From Acidovorax sp. 106 (GTDB taxonomy: Bacteria; Pseudomonadota; Gammaproteobacteria; Burkholderiales; Burkholderiaceae_C): a stretch of DNA of 64,000 nucleotides. The position numbers and the translations under genes were made by a program. Positions 51,416-60,575 of this stretch are shown piece by piece. The stretch lies in the NCBI RefSeq assembly GCF_003663825.1, contig NZ_RCCC01000001.1:2364501-2428500 (forward strand), in the 5' to 3' direction. The notes under the pieces were generated by a model. The model made no database searches, had not been told where the DNA came from, and saw only the letters and a list, made by a program, of their open reading frames with translations. Within the stretch, counting starts at the first letter, position 1. Each line of letters opens with the position of its first letter.

Positions 51416-53599
51416 ATGACCACCCAAAATCTCCTCGTCGAACTGTTTGTGGAAGAGCTGCCCCCGAAGGCGCTGCAGAAGCTGGGCGACGCCTTCGCCA
51501 CGGTGCTGGCCGACCAGCTCAAGGCACAGGGCCTGGCCACTGCGGCATCCCTTGTCACGCCGTTCGCATCGCCCCGCCGCCTGGCTGCGCACGTGACCAC
51601 TGTGGCCGACAAGGCCGCCGACAAGGCCGTGCAGCAAAAGCTGATGCCCGTGACCGTGGGCCTGGATGCCAGCGGCAACGCCACGCCCGCGCTGCTCAAA
51701 AAGCTGCAGGCGCTGGGTGCCGATGTGTCCGACCCCGCAGCCGCTGTGGCCGCCTTGAAGCGCGCCCAGGACGGCAAGGCCGAAGCCCTGTTCTACGACA
51801 GCGTGGTGCCCGGCGCGACGTTGCAAGCGGGCTTGCAAAAGGCGCTGGATGAAGCCATTGCCAAGCTGCCCATCCCCAAGGTGATGAGTTACCAGTTGGA
51901 GACCGACTGCGAGTTGCCCGGCTGGAGCAGTGTGAACTTTGTGCGCCCCGCGCACGGCCTGGTGGCGCTGCACGGCGCCGCCGTGGTGCCCGTCAAGGCG
52001 CTGGGTCTGACGGCTGGCAACAGCACCACCGGCCACCGCTTTGAAGCGGCCGTGTCGCCCGTGGTGCTGGCAGACGCCGACAGCTACGCCGCCACGCTGA
52101 AAAAAGACGGTGCCGTGATCGCATCGTTTACCGAGCGCAAGGCCGAGATCGCCCGCCAGCTGGCCGCAGCGGCTGCGAAGGTTGGCAACGGTGCCTGCCC
52201 CATCGAAGACGAAGCCTTGCTGGACGAAGTGACCGCTCTGGTCGAGCGGCCCAATGTGGTCATCTGCCAGTTTGAAGAGCAGTTCCTGGGCGTGCCGCAA
52301 GAGTGCCTCATCCTCACGATGAAGGCCAACCAGAAGTACTTCCCGCTGCTGGACGCTGCGGGCAAGCTGACCAACAAGTTCCTGGTGGTCAGCAACATCA
52401 GCCCCGAAGACACCAGCTTTGTGACCGGCGGCAACGAGCGCGTGGTGCGCCCCCGTCTGGCCGATGCGAAATTCTTCTTTGACCAAGATCGCAAGAAGAC
52501 CCTGGCCTCGCGCGTTGAAGGCCTCTCCAAGGTGGTCTATCACAACAAGCTGGGCACCCAAGGCGAGCGTGTGGAGCGCGTGCGCGCCATCGCCAAAGCC
52601 ATTGCACAACAACTGGGCGATGCGCAACTGGTGCAGGATGCCGACCAAGCCGCATTGCTGGCCAAGACCGACCTCGTGACCGACATGGTGGGCGAGTTCC
52701 CTGAGCTGCAAGGCATCATGGGCGGCTACTACGCCCTGAACGACGGCCTGGGCGAGACCGTTGCGCACGCCATTGAAGACCACTACAAGCCCCGCTTTGC
52801 CGGCGATGCACTGCCCCGCAACACGGCAGGCGTGGTGGTGGCCCTGGCTGACAAGCTCGAAACCCTGGTCGGCATGTTCGGCATCGGCAACCTGCCCACC
52901 GGCGACCGCGACCCCTTCGCGCTGCGCCGCCACGCGCTGGGCGTGATCCGCATGCTGGTCGAAAAAGATGTGCCGTTGAAGTTGGTTGATGAGCTTCTGG
53001 TGCTTGCTTCAAACGCCTTTAATGGTTGGCAGGAGCGGCAATCAGATCCTGCAGAAGCGGGTTTCCAGTTTGGTGCCAATTCCCTGAAGCTGCGTGACTT
53101 CATCTATGACCGCCTGGCAGGCGGCCTGCGAGAGCAGGGCTACAGCACCCAGGAGGTGGACGCCGTGCTGGCCCTGCGCCCACAGCGTCTGGCCTTGATC
53201 GAGAAGCAACTGGCCGCAGTCCGCGCCTTCGCGTCATTGCCCGAAGCCCCGGCCCTGGCAGCCGCCAACAAGCGCGTCCGCAACATCCTGAAAAAGGCCG
53301 AGGTCGAAGGCGCAGTGGACGCGCATGTGAACCCCGCCTTGTTGCAAGAGCAGGCTGAGAAAGACCTGTTTGTCGCCCTGCAGCGCTTTGTGCCGGAGGC
53401 CAATGCGCAGTTTGGCGCGGGCGACTACACCGCCAGCCTGCAAACCCTGGCGGTGCTGCGTGCGCCAGTGGATGCGTTCTTTGACGATGTGATGGTCAAC
53501 GCTGAGCAACTGGATGTGCGGATGAATCGCCTGGGCCTGCTCAAAAGCCTGCACGAGGCGATGAACCGCGTGGCTGACTTGTCGCGCTTGGCTGCATGA
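51416..53599 (+). CDS. glyS: Glycine-tRNA ligase beta subunit
   Basis: The 727-residue beta subunit recognises tRNA-Gly. The start at 51416 (MTTQNLLVELFVEELPPKALQKLG) matches the family; the frame upstream is a shadow of the ABM gene. Typical segments are FASPRRLAAHVTTVADKAADK, ECLILTMKANQKYFPLLDAAG, LADAKFFFDQDRKKTLASRVEGL and the HD-like and anticodon-binding C-terminal parts. It must pair with GlyQ encoded 310 bases upstream. Confidence 0.96.
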   Translation: MTTQNLLVELFVEELPPKALQKLGDAFATVLADQLKAQGLATAASLVTPFASPRRLAAHVTTVADKAADKAVQQKLMPVTVGLDASGNATPALLKKLQALGADVSDPAAAVAALKRAQDGKAEALFYDSVVPGATLQAGLQKALDEAIAKLPIPKVMSYQLETDCELPGWSSVNFVRPAHGLVALHGAAVVPVKALGLTAGNSTTGHRFEAAVSPVVLADADSYAATLKKDGAVIASFTERKAEIARQLAAAAAKVGNGACPIEDEALLDEVTALVERPNVVICQFEEQFLGVPQECLILTMKANQKYFPLLDAAGKLTNKFLVVSNISPEDTSFVTGGNERVVRPRLADAKFFFDQDRKKTLASRVEGLSKVVYHNKLGTQGERVERVRAIAKAIAQQLGDAQLVQDADQAALLAKTDLVTDMVGEFPELQGIMGGYYALNDGLGETVAHAIEDHYKPRFAGDALPRNTAGVVVALADKLETLVGMFGIGNLPTGDRDPFALRRHALGVIRMLVEKDVPLKLVDELLVLASNAFNGWQERQSDPAEAGFQFGANSLKLRDFIYDRLAGGLREQGYSTQEVDAVLALRPQRLALIEKQLAAVRAFASLPEAPALAAANKRVRNILKKAEVEGAVDAHVNPALLQEQAEKDLFVALQRFVPEANAQFGAGDYTASLQTLAVLRAPVDAFFDDVMVNAEQLDVRMNRLGLLKSLHEAMNRVADLSRLAA

Positions 53600-53610
53600 A
53601 CATGGGGCAA

Positions 53611-53740
53611 CCCCCTGAGGCGCTTTGCGCCTTCCCCCTTCTCTCGAATCGCTGCGCGGTGCGGGAAGGGGGACGCCACCGGCGCACGCCAGCGAAGCGC
53701 CGCATGCGCAGCTTGGCAGCCCTTGCGCGGTGGCCGCTGG
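53611..53740. repeat. CCCCCTGAG-CGCTTTGCG-CCTTCCCCC repeat, copy 2
   Basis: CCCCCTGAGGCGCTTTGCG then CCTTCCCCCT matches copy 1 at 49750. Here the CCCCC/GGGGG arms (about 53633-53638 and 53669-53674) are farther apart, enclosing GCTGCGCGGTGCGG, and further GGCGCACGCCAGCGAAGCGCC pairings follow. It fills most of the 240-base gap between glyS and gmhB; no gene is seen there. Confidence 0.7.
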
Positions 53741-53839
53741 CTTTTGCCATGCTGGATCCGAGTTCCGTGGGCGCAGTGTGGCAGCTCTCCAGGCTGAAAC
53801 GCCTTCTGCTAGGCTGATGGTTGCGACAAAGGGGATGCC

Positions 53840-54454
53840 ATGAAACTCGCCATCTTGGACCGTGACGGCCTGCTCAACGCCTTGGGCGATGACTACATCA
53901 CCTCGGCAGACGACTGGGTGGCCGTGCCTGGTGCGCTCGAGGCCATTGCCCGGCTGAACCATGCGGGCTGGCATGTGGTGGTGGCCACCAACCAGCCTGG
54001 GCTGGGGCGGGGGTTGCTGGACGTGGTGGCGCTCAATGCCATCCACGCCAAGCTGTACAGGCAGGTGGCCGCTGTGGGCGGGCGCATTGACGCGGTTTTC
54101 TACTGCCCGCATGCGGCCGATGAAGAGTGCTCCTGCCGCAAGCCCGCACCGGGCCTGTTGGAGCAAATTTGTGACCGCTATGGCGTGGAGCCGCACGATG
54201 TGCTGGTGGTGGGCAATTGCCTGGCGCACCTGCAAGCCGGTGCCGCCCTGGGCGCGCAGTTGCATGTGGTGTGCACCGGGCACGCCGCCGCCCTGGTGCC
54301 AGGGCAGCCCTTGCCCGCCGTGTGGCCGCAAGGCACGCAGGTGCATGCCAGCCTGGCGCAGTGGGTGGAGCAATTGCTGCCCGCCACGGCCCAGGCATCG
54401 CCCCCACCTGCGCCACCCTCGGCGCCCCCTGCAGTGCCTGGTGTGGCGGCTTGA
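53840..54454 (+). CDS. gmhB: D-glycero-beta-D-manno-heptose 1,7-bisphosphate 7-phosphatase
   Basis: The 204-residue HAD-family phosphatase acts in ADP-heptose synthesis for lipopolysaccharide. The nucleophile motif is LDRDGLLNAL (family LDRDGVIN), the second motif VVATNQPGLGRG, and the zinc-binding loop C-H-C-C is seen in YCPHAADEECSCRKPAPGLL. A low-complexity C-terminal tail (APPSAPPAVPG) exceeds the usual length. A palindromic repeat separates it from plsC. Confidence 0.93.
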   Translation: MKLAILDRDGLLNALGDDYITSADDWVAVPGALEAIARLNHAGWHVVVATNQPGLGRGLLDVVALNAIHAKLYRQVAAVGGRIDAVFYCPHAADEECSCRKPAPGLLEQICDRYGVEPHDVLVVGNCLAHLQAGAALGAQLHVVCTGHAAALVPGQPLPAVWPQGTQVHASLAQWVEQLLPATAQASPPPAPPSAPPAVPGVAA

Positions 54455-54514
54455 TACTATAAAAACAATAGCTGCCTGCGCTTATTTATCAAGCGCTAGC
54501 GGCCTGAAAGACTC
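54454..54514. repeat. Palindromic repeat between gmhB and plsC
   Basis: CTATAAAAACAATAGCTGCC then TGCGCTTATTTATCAAGCGCTAGCGGCC is a clear family member with the AAGCGC core. It overlaps the gmhB stop and ends just before plsC, so it forms the entire spacer and probably a hairpin in the message. Confidence 0.8.
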
Positions 54515-54520
54515 ATAACT

Positions 54521-55333
54521 ATGGCGTTGATCCGATCCATCATCCATATGCTGTGGATGGCCATCACCGTGGTGCCCTACACGCTCGCCATTTTGCTGGC
54601 GTCGCTGCTGGGCCTGCGCGGTGCACCGGTGTACCGCATTGCGCGCGCTTGGCTGGCGCTGAGCGTGAACAGCGCGCGCCCGCTGCTGGGCATTCACTAC
54701 CGCATCACCGGCGCGGAGCATTTGCCCAAGGACGCGCAGGGCGGTGCGGTGCTGCTGGTCAAGCACCAGTCCACCTACGAGACGTTTTTGATGCCCGCCA
54801 TCATGCCGCGCCCGCTGGCCTATGTGTTCAAGAAAGAGCTGCTGTACGTGCCGTTTTTCGGCTGGTCCATCGGGCGGCTGGACATGATCCACATCGACCG
54901 CAGTGCCCGTGCACGGGCCTTCCATAAAGTGGTGCAGCAGGGCAAGGCGCTGCTGGCCAAAGGCACCTGGGTCATCATGTTCCCTGAAGGCACTCGGGTG
55001 GAGCGGGGCGAAAAGGGCCAGTACAAAAACGGCGGCACGCGGCTGGCCATCGAAGCGGGCGCGCCGGTGATCCCGATCGCCGTGACCTCGGCCAAGGTGT
55101 GGCCGCGCAAGGCCTTCATCAAGCGCCCCGGCGTGGTGGACGTGTCCATTGGCCAGCCCATCCCCACGGCGGGTCGGCAGTCGGACGAGCTGATGCGCGA
55201 GGTGGAGGCCTGGATCGAAGCCGAAATGCGTCGCCTGGACCCCGAAGCCTACCGCGATGCCCCCGCGCTGGCATCCCCAAGAGACGCAGCGGCGCAGCCG
55301 CCAGCGCCCACCGAAGCCAGCGACGGCCTGTGA
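54521..55333 (+). CDS. plsC: 1-acylglycerol-3-phosphate acyltransferase
   Basis: The 270-residue membrane enzyme makes phosphatidic acid. An N-terminal membrane helix (about 8-28) precedes the acyltransferase motifs: LLVKHQSTYETF (motif I with HxxxxE instead of HxxxxD, as in related betaproteobacterial enzymes), RLDMIHIDRS, FPEGTRVERGEKGQYKNGG (motif III) and VIPIAVTS (motif IV). Its stop overlaps the start of the next gene by one base. Confidence 0.93.
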   Translation: MALIRSIIHMLWMAITVVPYTLAILLASLLGLRGAPVYRIARAWLALSVNSARPLLGIHYRITGAEHLPKDAQGGAVLLVKHQSTYETFLMPAIMPRPLAYVFKKELLYVPFFGWSIGRLDMIHIDRSARARAFHKVVQQGKALLAKGTWVIMFPEGTRVERGEKGQYKNGGTRLAIEAGAPVIPIAVTSAKVWPRKAFIKRPGVVDVSIGQPIPTAGRQSDELMREVEAWIEAEMRRLDPEAYRDAPALASPRDAAAQPPAPTEASDGL

Positions 55334-56439
55334 TGGAGCGACTGGTGCAATTGGCGCTGGACCTGTTTGACCCGCAGGGCGTGCAGCGCAGCGTGGCGCC
55401 CGCCCCAGGGGGGGCGCCTGTGCCCGCGTCGACCCTGGCCAAGGCCCCGGGGGGCCGTACGCCACCCGCGCGGCCTGGGCGCCAGCGGGCGGCCCCGGTG
55501 CCGCAGGGTTTGAAGCAAAAAAGGCCGCCAGCGCCCATTGATAAAGCGCTGGCAGCTCCTGAAATCATAGCAATTCAGCCTTTGCGCAGCGCTCCGCCTG
55601 CGCCCATCGCATCCTTGCTGCCCCCCACCGAATTCCGCCACCCCCAGGCCAACCGCGAGGTGTTGCTGGGCGATGCGCTGGTGGCTTACTCGCTGCACCG
55701 CTCGCGGCGCAGCACCATTGGCTTCACGGTGGGGGCCGATGGCCTGGCCGTGCGCGCCCCGACCTGGGTGGCCTTGTCGGCCGTGGACGGCGTGCTGCGC
55801 GAGCGCAGCGCCTGGGTGATGACCAAGCTGGTGCAGGCGCGCGAGCGCCAGCAGCGGCTGGAGGGCGGGCGCATCTGCTGGGCCAATGGTGTGGTGTTGC
55901 CCTACATGGGCCACCCCCTGCAGGTGGTGCTGGACCCGACCCAAACCCGCAGCGGGCGGGGCGGGGCGCTGGTGGCTGCAGAGCCCGCCCTGAGTCCAAC
56001 CCCGGCGGACGCAGCCCAGCCCCCCGAGGCCCTGGCCACAGACACCCCTGCGCAGCTGTTCATCGGGCTGCCCGCAGACGCCAGCGTGGCGCAAATCCGC
56101 GACGCCGTACTGGCCTGGCTGATGCGCGATGCGCGCCGCCACTTCATCGAGCGGCTGGACCACTTTGCCCCGCTGCTGGGCGTGCAGTGGACCAGCCTGC
56201 GCCTGTCCAGCGCCGAAACCCGCTGGGGCAGCGCCAAGGCCGATGGCTCCATCCGCCTGAACTGGCGGCTGGTGCACTACCGCCCGGCCGTCATCGACTA
56301 CGTGGTAGCCCACGAGCTGGCCCACCTGCGGGTGATGGACCACAGCCCCCGCTTTTGGAACACCGTGGCCACCGTGGTGCCCGACTACGCCGCGCTGCGC
56401 AACCACCTGCGCGAAGAGCCTGCGCCGCTGCTGGATTAG
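55333..56439 (+). CDS. YgjP-like (DUF45) zinc metallopeptidase
   Basis: The 368-residue protein starts at 55333 (MERLVQLALDLFDPQGV), coupled to plsC by TGATG. The first 95 residues are a proline/alanine-rich, probably disordered tail that includes a repeat-derived stretch (about 62-83). The YgjP-like domain follows (about 105-365) with the zinc motif HELAHLRVMDHSPRFW and the upstream RWGSAKADGSIRLNWRLVHY. It resembles SprT/WLM-type peptidases whose targets are not known. A second low-complexity insert occurs in the middle. Confidence 0.9.
   Translation: MERLVQLALDLFDPQGVQRSVAPAPGGAPVPASTLAKAPGGRTPPARPGRQRAAPVPQGLKQKRPPAPIDKALAAPEIIAIQPLRSAPPAPIASLLPPTEFRHPQANREVLLGDALVAYSLHRSRRSTIGFTVGADGLAVRAPTWVALSAVDGVLRERSAWVMTKLVQARERQQRLEGGRICWANGVVLPYMGHPLQVVLDPTQTRSGRGGALVAAEPALSPTPADAAQPPEALATDTPAQLFIGLPADASVAQIRDAVLAWLMRDARRHFIERLDHFAPLLGVQWTSLRLSSAETRWGSAKADGSIRLNWRLVHYRPAVIDYVVAHELAHLRVMDHSPRFWNTVATVVPDYAALRNHLREEPAPLLD
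55517..55581. repeat. Palindromic repeat inside YgjP-like gene, read in frame
   Basis: GCCGCCAGCGCCCATTGAT, AAAGCGCTGGCAGCTCC, then GAAATCATAGCAATTCAGCC match the family in inverted orientation. It encodes RPPAPIDKALAAPEIIAIQP in a disordered linker. Confidence 0.85.
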
Positions 56440-56498
56440 CCACGCCGGCGCCCACTGCCCCATCTGCCCAACGTCCGAGAGACACAAGGAAACCGCCC

Positions 56499-56918
56499 AT
56501 GACCTCCCCCCAAGCCATCGCCCCGGCCGCAGGCTACGCCGGTGACATCACCCCCCAGCAAGCCTGGCAGTGGGTGCAGGGCGGCACCGCCGTGCTGGTG
56601 GACGTGCGCAGCAGCGCTGAGCTGGAGTGGGTGGGCCGCGTGCCTGGTGCTGCTGCCGTGCCGTGGAAGCAATGGCCCGGCATGGCCATGAACCCTGACT
56701 TTGATGCCCAACTGCGCGCTGCCGTGCCCCAGGGCCAGAGCGTGGTGCTGCTGTGCCGCAGCGGCGTGCGCTCCATCGCCGCCGCCAAGCGCGCGACCGA
56801 GCTGGGGCTCACGGCCTACAACATCCTTGAAGGCTTTGAAGGCGACCCGGACGACAACGGCCAGCGCGGGCGCAAGGGGGGCTGGCGCTTTCATGGCTTG
56901 CCCTGGCGGCAGGGCTGA
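56499..56918 (+). CDS. Rhodanese-like domain protein
   Basis: The 139-residue single rhodanese domain has an active-site loop CRSGVRS (catalytic cysteine about 90) and AVLVDVRSSAELEWVGRVPGAAAVPW near the start. The EGFEGDPDDNGQRGRKGGWRFHGLPW end is typical of a Burkholderiales subgroup. It probably moves sulfane sulfur in the cytoplasm; partners are unknown. ACAAGGA lies upstream of the ATG. Confidence 0.92.
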   Translation: MTSPQAIAPAAGYAGDITPQQAWQWVQGGTAVLVDVRSSAELEWVGRVPGAAAVPWKQWPGMAMNPDFDAQLRAAVPQGQSVVLLCRSGVRSIAAAKRATELGLTAYNILEGFEGDPDDNGQRGRKGGWRFHGLPWRQG

Positions 56919-56993
56919 GCGCGCACCCTGAGACCGCCTCTGCAGGGGGCTTTTCATCCCGGCGTATGCCAGGAAATAAATAAATGCTCCTAA

Positions 56994-57040
56994 AAAAAGA
57001 GCTGCCAGCGCTTGATATACAAGCGCTGGCAGCTCTTTTT
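56994..57040. terminator. Perfect palindromic repeat acting as bidirectional terminator
   Basis: Perfect 20-base arms (56994-57013 and 57021-57040) around a seven-base loop contain the family core GCTGCCAGCGCTTG and end in A-runs on one side and T-runs on the other. It lies between the converging rhodanese and Kbp-like genes, so it can stop transcription from both sides. Confidence 0.9.
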
Positions 57041-57056
57041 GCTTAAAGACTGTAGC

Positions 57057-57557
57057 TCACTGGGCCAGTGGCGGAATGCGCAGTTTCTGGCCGGGGTAGA
57101 TCTTGTCGGGGTGGCTGAGCATGGGCTTGTTCGCCTCGAAAATCACGGGGTACTTGTTGGCATCGCCGTAGAACTTCTTGGCAATGGCCGACAGTGTGTC
57201 GCCGCGCACCACGTCGTGGTATTGGGCTTCGGGCGCGGGGGCCGAAACGGCCATCAGGTTGTCCACGTCTTTCACGCTGGCCACGTTGCCGCAGCACAGG
57301 GTGACTTTCTCCTTGGCCTCTTGCGTGGGGGCCTGGCCTTGCACCTCCACCTTGCCGCTGGTGCCGTCAAACGCCACCTGCACGCCTTGCACGCCTAGGT
57401 TTTGCGAGGCGATATAGGCCTCAATGGCGCGTGCCGCCTTGTCGTTCAGGTCTTGCAAGGGGGCAGGGTTGCTGCCCGCTTGGGCCGCTGCGGCTTCCAC
57501 CTCTTTGCCGCCAAACAGCTTTTCGCCCGCTTCTTTGATGAAACTGAAAAGACCCAT
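57057..57557 (-). CDS. kbp: Kbp-like BON-LysM protein (potassium-binding family)
   Basis: The 166-residue protein starts at 57557 (MGLFSFIKEAGEKLFG), matching the beginning of E. coli Kbp (YgaU). It has a BON domain (about 45-110, with VQVAFDGTSGKVEVQGQAPTQEAKEK) and a LysM domain (about 115-164, YHDVVRGDTLSAIAKKFYGDANKYPVIFEANKPML). E. coli Kbp is a cytoplasmic potassium-binding protein. The upstream open frame to 57824 overlaps the coaX promoter and is rejected. Confidence 0.92.
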   Translation of the reverse strand: MGLFSFIKEAGEKLFGGKEVEAAAAQAGSNPAPLQDLNDKAARAIEAYIASQNLGVQGVQVAFDGTSGKVEVQGQAPTQEAKEKVTLCCGNVASVKDVDNLMAVSAPAPEAQYHDVVRGDTLSAIAKKFYGDANKYPVIFEANKPMLSHPDKIYPGQKLRIPPLAQ

Positions 57558-57783
57558 GAGATACCTCCTAGTGGTGCCAATGTTGGAAGGCCCACTGTAG
57601 AGCGAATGTGCGACAAAAGGGTGTAGGTCAAGCGCGTATGAAGATTTTTGACAATTGCCCGGGCTGACTTGCCGCGCGCCTTGGCCCGCCGTGGCAGCCG
57701 GTTCGTCCGGTAGATGACTGTGCCTGTATCTTTGTGTATCCCCCGTTTCGAGGGGCTTGGCAAAACTCGGGATAATCCGCCCC

Positions 57784-58560
57784 ATGACATTTCTGGCCAT
57801 CGACGTCGGCAACACCCGTCTCAAATGGGCGTTGTACGACGCTCACCGCCCCGGCGCAGCGCTCATCGCGCACGGCGCCGAGTTCCTTGACAACATCGAC
57901 CGCCTGGCCGAAATCAGCTGGGCCCAATTGCCCGTGCCCACGCGCATGCTGGGCTGCGTGGTCGCCGGAGATGCTGCCAAGCGCCGGGTGCAAGAGCAGA
58001 TGGAGCAAATGGTGCGTTGGGACGTGGCACCGCAGTGGGTGGTGTCGTCGGCCGAAGAAGCGGGGCTCACCAACGGCTACGACTACCCCTCGCGCCTGGG
58101 CTCGGACCGTTGGGTGGCCATGGTGGGCGCGCGCCACCATGTGCTGGCCCAAGGGCCCGCGCGGCCGCTGGTGGTGGTGATGGTGGGCACGGCGGTGACG
58201 GTGGAGTGCATCGATGCTGAGGGCAAGTTTCTGGGCGGGCTCATCTTGCCGGGCCACGGCATCATGCTGCGCGCGCTGGAGACCGGCACCGCCGGGCTGC
58301 ATGTGCCCACGGGCGAGGTGCAGACCTTTCCGACCAACACCAGCGATGCCCTGACCAGCGGCGGCACCTATGCCATTGCCGGGGCCGTGGAGCGCATGTA
58401 CCAGCACCTGCTGCAGCACTGCGGGCAAGAGCCCGCCTGCATCATGACCGGCGGCGCGGGCTGGAAGATGGCGCCCAGCATGACCCGGCCGTTTGAGCTG
58501 GTGGACAACCTGATTTTTGACGGCCTCTTGGAGATTGCAGCGCGCCGCTTTGGCGGTTGA
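57784..58560 (+). CDS. coaX: Type III pantothenate kinase
   Basis: The 258-residue enzyme catalyses the first step of coenzyme A synthesis. The phosphate-binding motif is [14 protein letters not shown] at the start; the pantothenate/ATP site is around [20 protein letters not shown] and [14 protein letters not shown], with [28 protein letters not shown] (57771-57776) lies seven bases before the ATG, so the message is probably leaderless. It is often next to birA in betaproteobacteria, but birA is not seen here. Confidence 0.95.
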   Translation: MTFLAIDVGNTRLKWALYDAHRPGAALIAHGAEFLDNIDRLAEISWAQLPVPTRMLGCVVAGDAAKRRVQEQMEQMVRWDVAPQWVVSSAEEAGLTNGYDYPSRLGSDRWVAMVGARHHVLAQGPARPLVVVMVGTAVTVECIDAEGKFLGGLILPGHGIMLRALETGTAGLHVPTGEVQTFPTNTSDALTSGGTYAIAGAVERMYQHLLQHCGQEPACIMTGGAGWKMAPSMTRPFELVDNLIFDGLLEIAARRFGG

Positions 58561-58672
58561 TTGGGAGCGAGGTGCCAGGGGCGTGCCAAGCTCATATCCA
58601 CGCGCCTCAACCCTCACCGCCATCCGCTTTCACATCTACTGTTCTCGTCCCAAACCGTTCCCGTTCCAAACC

Positions 58673-58703
58673 GTTCGGGCTGAGCTTGTCGAAGCCAGGG
58701 CGC
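58673..58703. repeat. CCGTTCGGGCTGAGCTTGTC-GAAG repeat unit
   Basis: This is a clear unit of the same widespread repeat found at 24474 and 25769, preceded by two CCGTTCC-AAACCGTTC steps. It lies in the 200-base gap between coaX and the TPR gene, which has no gene. Confidence 0.75.
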
Positions 58704-58760
58704 AGACCGTGAGACCGTGCTGTCCCTGCGCAGTCCCCAGGGCGCGCCGGGTAGTGGGCA

Positions 58761-59540
58761 TCAACCCTCTTCGTGCAGCTCAGTGCGGGCCATGGCCACG
58801 TGCAGCTCTTCCATCGCATCCAGCGGCTCGCAGGCGGCGGCCCGCTCGTACAGTGCCGTCGCTTCGTCCATGCGGGCTTCGCCTTCGAGCATGACCAGGG
58901 CGTTGGCGTAGTCCACCAGTCCAATGGCCGAGCCAGGGTGCAGCGCCAGCGCCTCTTCAAACAGCTGCAGCCCTGCCTCTTTCTTGGCGCCGTAGGTCAT
59001 GCCGCCAATCAAGGCGCCCACCTTGTCGATCACCTCGGCGTGGAAGGTGCCCAAGGCAATGCGCGCCTCGACATGTCGGGGCGACAAGGCGATGGCTTTT
59101 TCGAGCGACTCTTTGATTTGCTGCCCCAGCCCTTGTGCCAGGGCCTTGGCCACGCTGATGCCCTGGCAATACCGGCCCAGCGCATAGGCGTTCCAGTACC
59201 AGGCGTTGGCGTGCTGTGGGTCTGCGGCAGCCTGGGCCTGGGCACGTTCTGCCACCTGCATGAACAGGTCGAGCCGGGTCTTTTCGCGCGGCTCCAGGTA
59301 GGTGGCGTACACCGCCGTGGCTTTGTTGGCCGCAGTGATGCCCGCGCCGCCCGCCGCCAGCCCGGCGGCCACGGCCTGCTCGAACTCGCCGTTGTGAAAC
59401 AGCACCCAGGCCTGCAGCGCGCCGGGGTCTTGTGGGCAAGGCTCGGCATCGCCCAGGTGCAGCCGGGCCCATTGTTGTTGCACACGGATGGCGTCCCAGG
59501 CGTAGTCGCTGGTGTGGGGGAAGGGGGTCCAGTGGGCCAT
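58761..59540 (-). CDS. TPR-like helical repeat protein
   Basis: The 259-residue protein starts at 59540 (MAHWTPFPHTSDYAWDAIRVQQQWARLHLGDAEP). Repeated helix pairs fit tetratricopeptide repeats: NGEFEQAVAAGLAAGG, HANAWYWNAYALGRYCQG, AIALSPRHVEARIALGTFHAEVIDKVG, EEALALHPGSAIGLVDYANALVML and DEATALYERAAACEPLDAMEEL. It has no signal peptide, so it is probably a cytoplasmic scaffold of unknown partner. The frame to 59873 upstream lacks such repeats. Confidence 0.85.
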   Translation of the reverse strand: MAHWTPFPHTSDYAWDAIRVQQQWARLHLGDAEPCPQDPGALQAWVLFHNGEFEQAVAAGLAAGGAGITAANKATAVYATYLEPREKTRLDLFMQVAERAQAQAAADPQHANAWYWNAYALGRYCQGISVAKALAQGLGQQIKESLEKAIALSPRHVEARIALGTFHAEVIDKVGALIGGMTYGAKKEAGLQLFEEALALHPGSAIGLVDYANALVMLEGEARMDEATALYERAAACEPLDAMEELHVAMARTELHEEG

Positions 59541-59602
59541 GGTGTGTCTCCTCGGTGTTGTTGTGGGCTTGGGTGGAGTGGGGTGCGGGTGGCCTTGGGC
59601 GG

Positions 59603-60280
59603 TCAGGGGGCTGTGCCTTCGGCCTGGGGTGGGGCGTAGGCCCCCGTCAGCGCCTGCAGGTGGTTGCGCTGCGCTGCATCCAGGTAGGGCAGCAACAGGC
59701 TCAGCACATGCTGGGCGCCCCGCAGCAGTGCTTGCTGGGCGTTGGCGGGCTCCAGCGCGTGGCGTGGGTCGCGCACGTATTCGTAGCTGAGCCAGTAGGT
59801 CAGCACCACCACCATGCTGGTGGCGGTGGTGTGCTGGGTGGGGGTGTCCATGTGCAGTGCCTGGGCCGCGCACATGCCTTGCAGCAGGGTTTGCACGGCG
59901 TGCTCTTTGCGCTGCAGCACGGCTTGCAGGTGGGTTTCGAGCCTGCGGTTCTTGGACAACAGGTCGTTCAGGTCGCGGTACAAAAACCGGTACTGCCAGA
60001 TCAGCTCAAACAGGGTGTGCAGAAAGAACCACGCGTCTTCCACGTTGTGCACGCTGTCGCTGGCCTGCAGCAACTCGTTCAGCGCGGCTTCGTACTGATC
60101 GAACAGCGTGTTGATCAGCGCATCTTTGGCGGGGTAGTGGTAGTACAGGTTGCCGGGGCTGATGCGCAGCTCGGCAGAGATCAGGGTGGTGGAGACATTG
60201 GGTTCGCCGAACCGGTTGAACAGGTCCAGCGTCACTTCCAGAATGCGTTGTGCCGTACGGCGCGGCGCTTTCTTGGCCAT
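59603..60280 (-). CDS. TetR-family transcriptional regulator
   Basis: The 225-residue protein starts at 60280 (MAKKAPRRTAQRILEVTLDLFNRFGEPNVSTTLISAELRISPGNLYYHYPAKDALI), a canonical TetR helix-turn-helix. The ligand half is helical with an unusual aromatic run (WFFLHTLFELIWQYRFLYRDL), suggesting a hydrophobic ligand such as a fatty acyl compound. Position 62 bases after the TPR gene start suggests it is transcribed first in the same direction and may control the TPR gene, itself or the phasin upstream. Confidence 0.9.
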   Translation of the reverse strand: MAKKAPRRTAQRILEVTLDLFNRFGEPNVSTTLISAELRISPGNLYYHYPAKDALINTLFDQYEAALNELLQASDSVHNVEDAWFFLHTLFELIWQYRFLYRDLNDLLSKNRRLETHLQAVLQRKEHAVQTLLQGMCAAQALHMDTPTQHTTATSMVVVLTYWLSYEYVRDPRHALEPANAQQALLRGAQHVLSLLLPYLDAAQRNHLQALTGAYAPPQAEGTAP

Positions 60281-60575
60281 GGGTGTCGCCCCCTTCCTGC
60301 GGTGTTGTAGGTGTCTCCGGGGCGCTGCTGTCACGTCGCGTTGCCAAAGGCTACCGAGGTACACGGCGCCGCGACTCGCTTAGAAGCTCCCTGGCACTTA
60401 CTCTAACCCAGCCAAAAATGCTGCAGTGCGGCATACCCCAAGGAATTTCCTAGGGATTTCCCATGGCGCGGTGCCGCTGCACTGCCAGCTTGCAACGCAG
60501 CCGGGCGCTCGCTGCGGACTCTCACGCACCGCTGATTTCAATGATTCGGTGGACTGGGTTGTGCGGCGCTGGAGA

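Noticed and set aside
51377..52933. Minus-strand open frame of 518 codons opposite glyS
   Set aside because: It lies wholly within glyS, which has full family homology. The translation is His/Gln/Gly-rich without motifs.
52985..53035. Possible palindromic repeat copy inside glyS
   Set aside because: It has an AT-rich patch with CTTCTGG and TTTAATGG but lacks the GCGCTT core and return arm.
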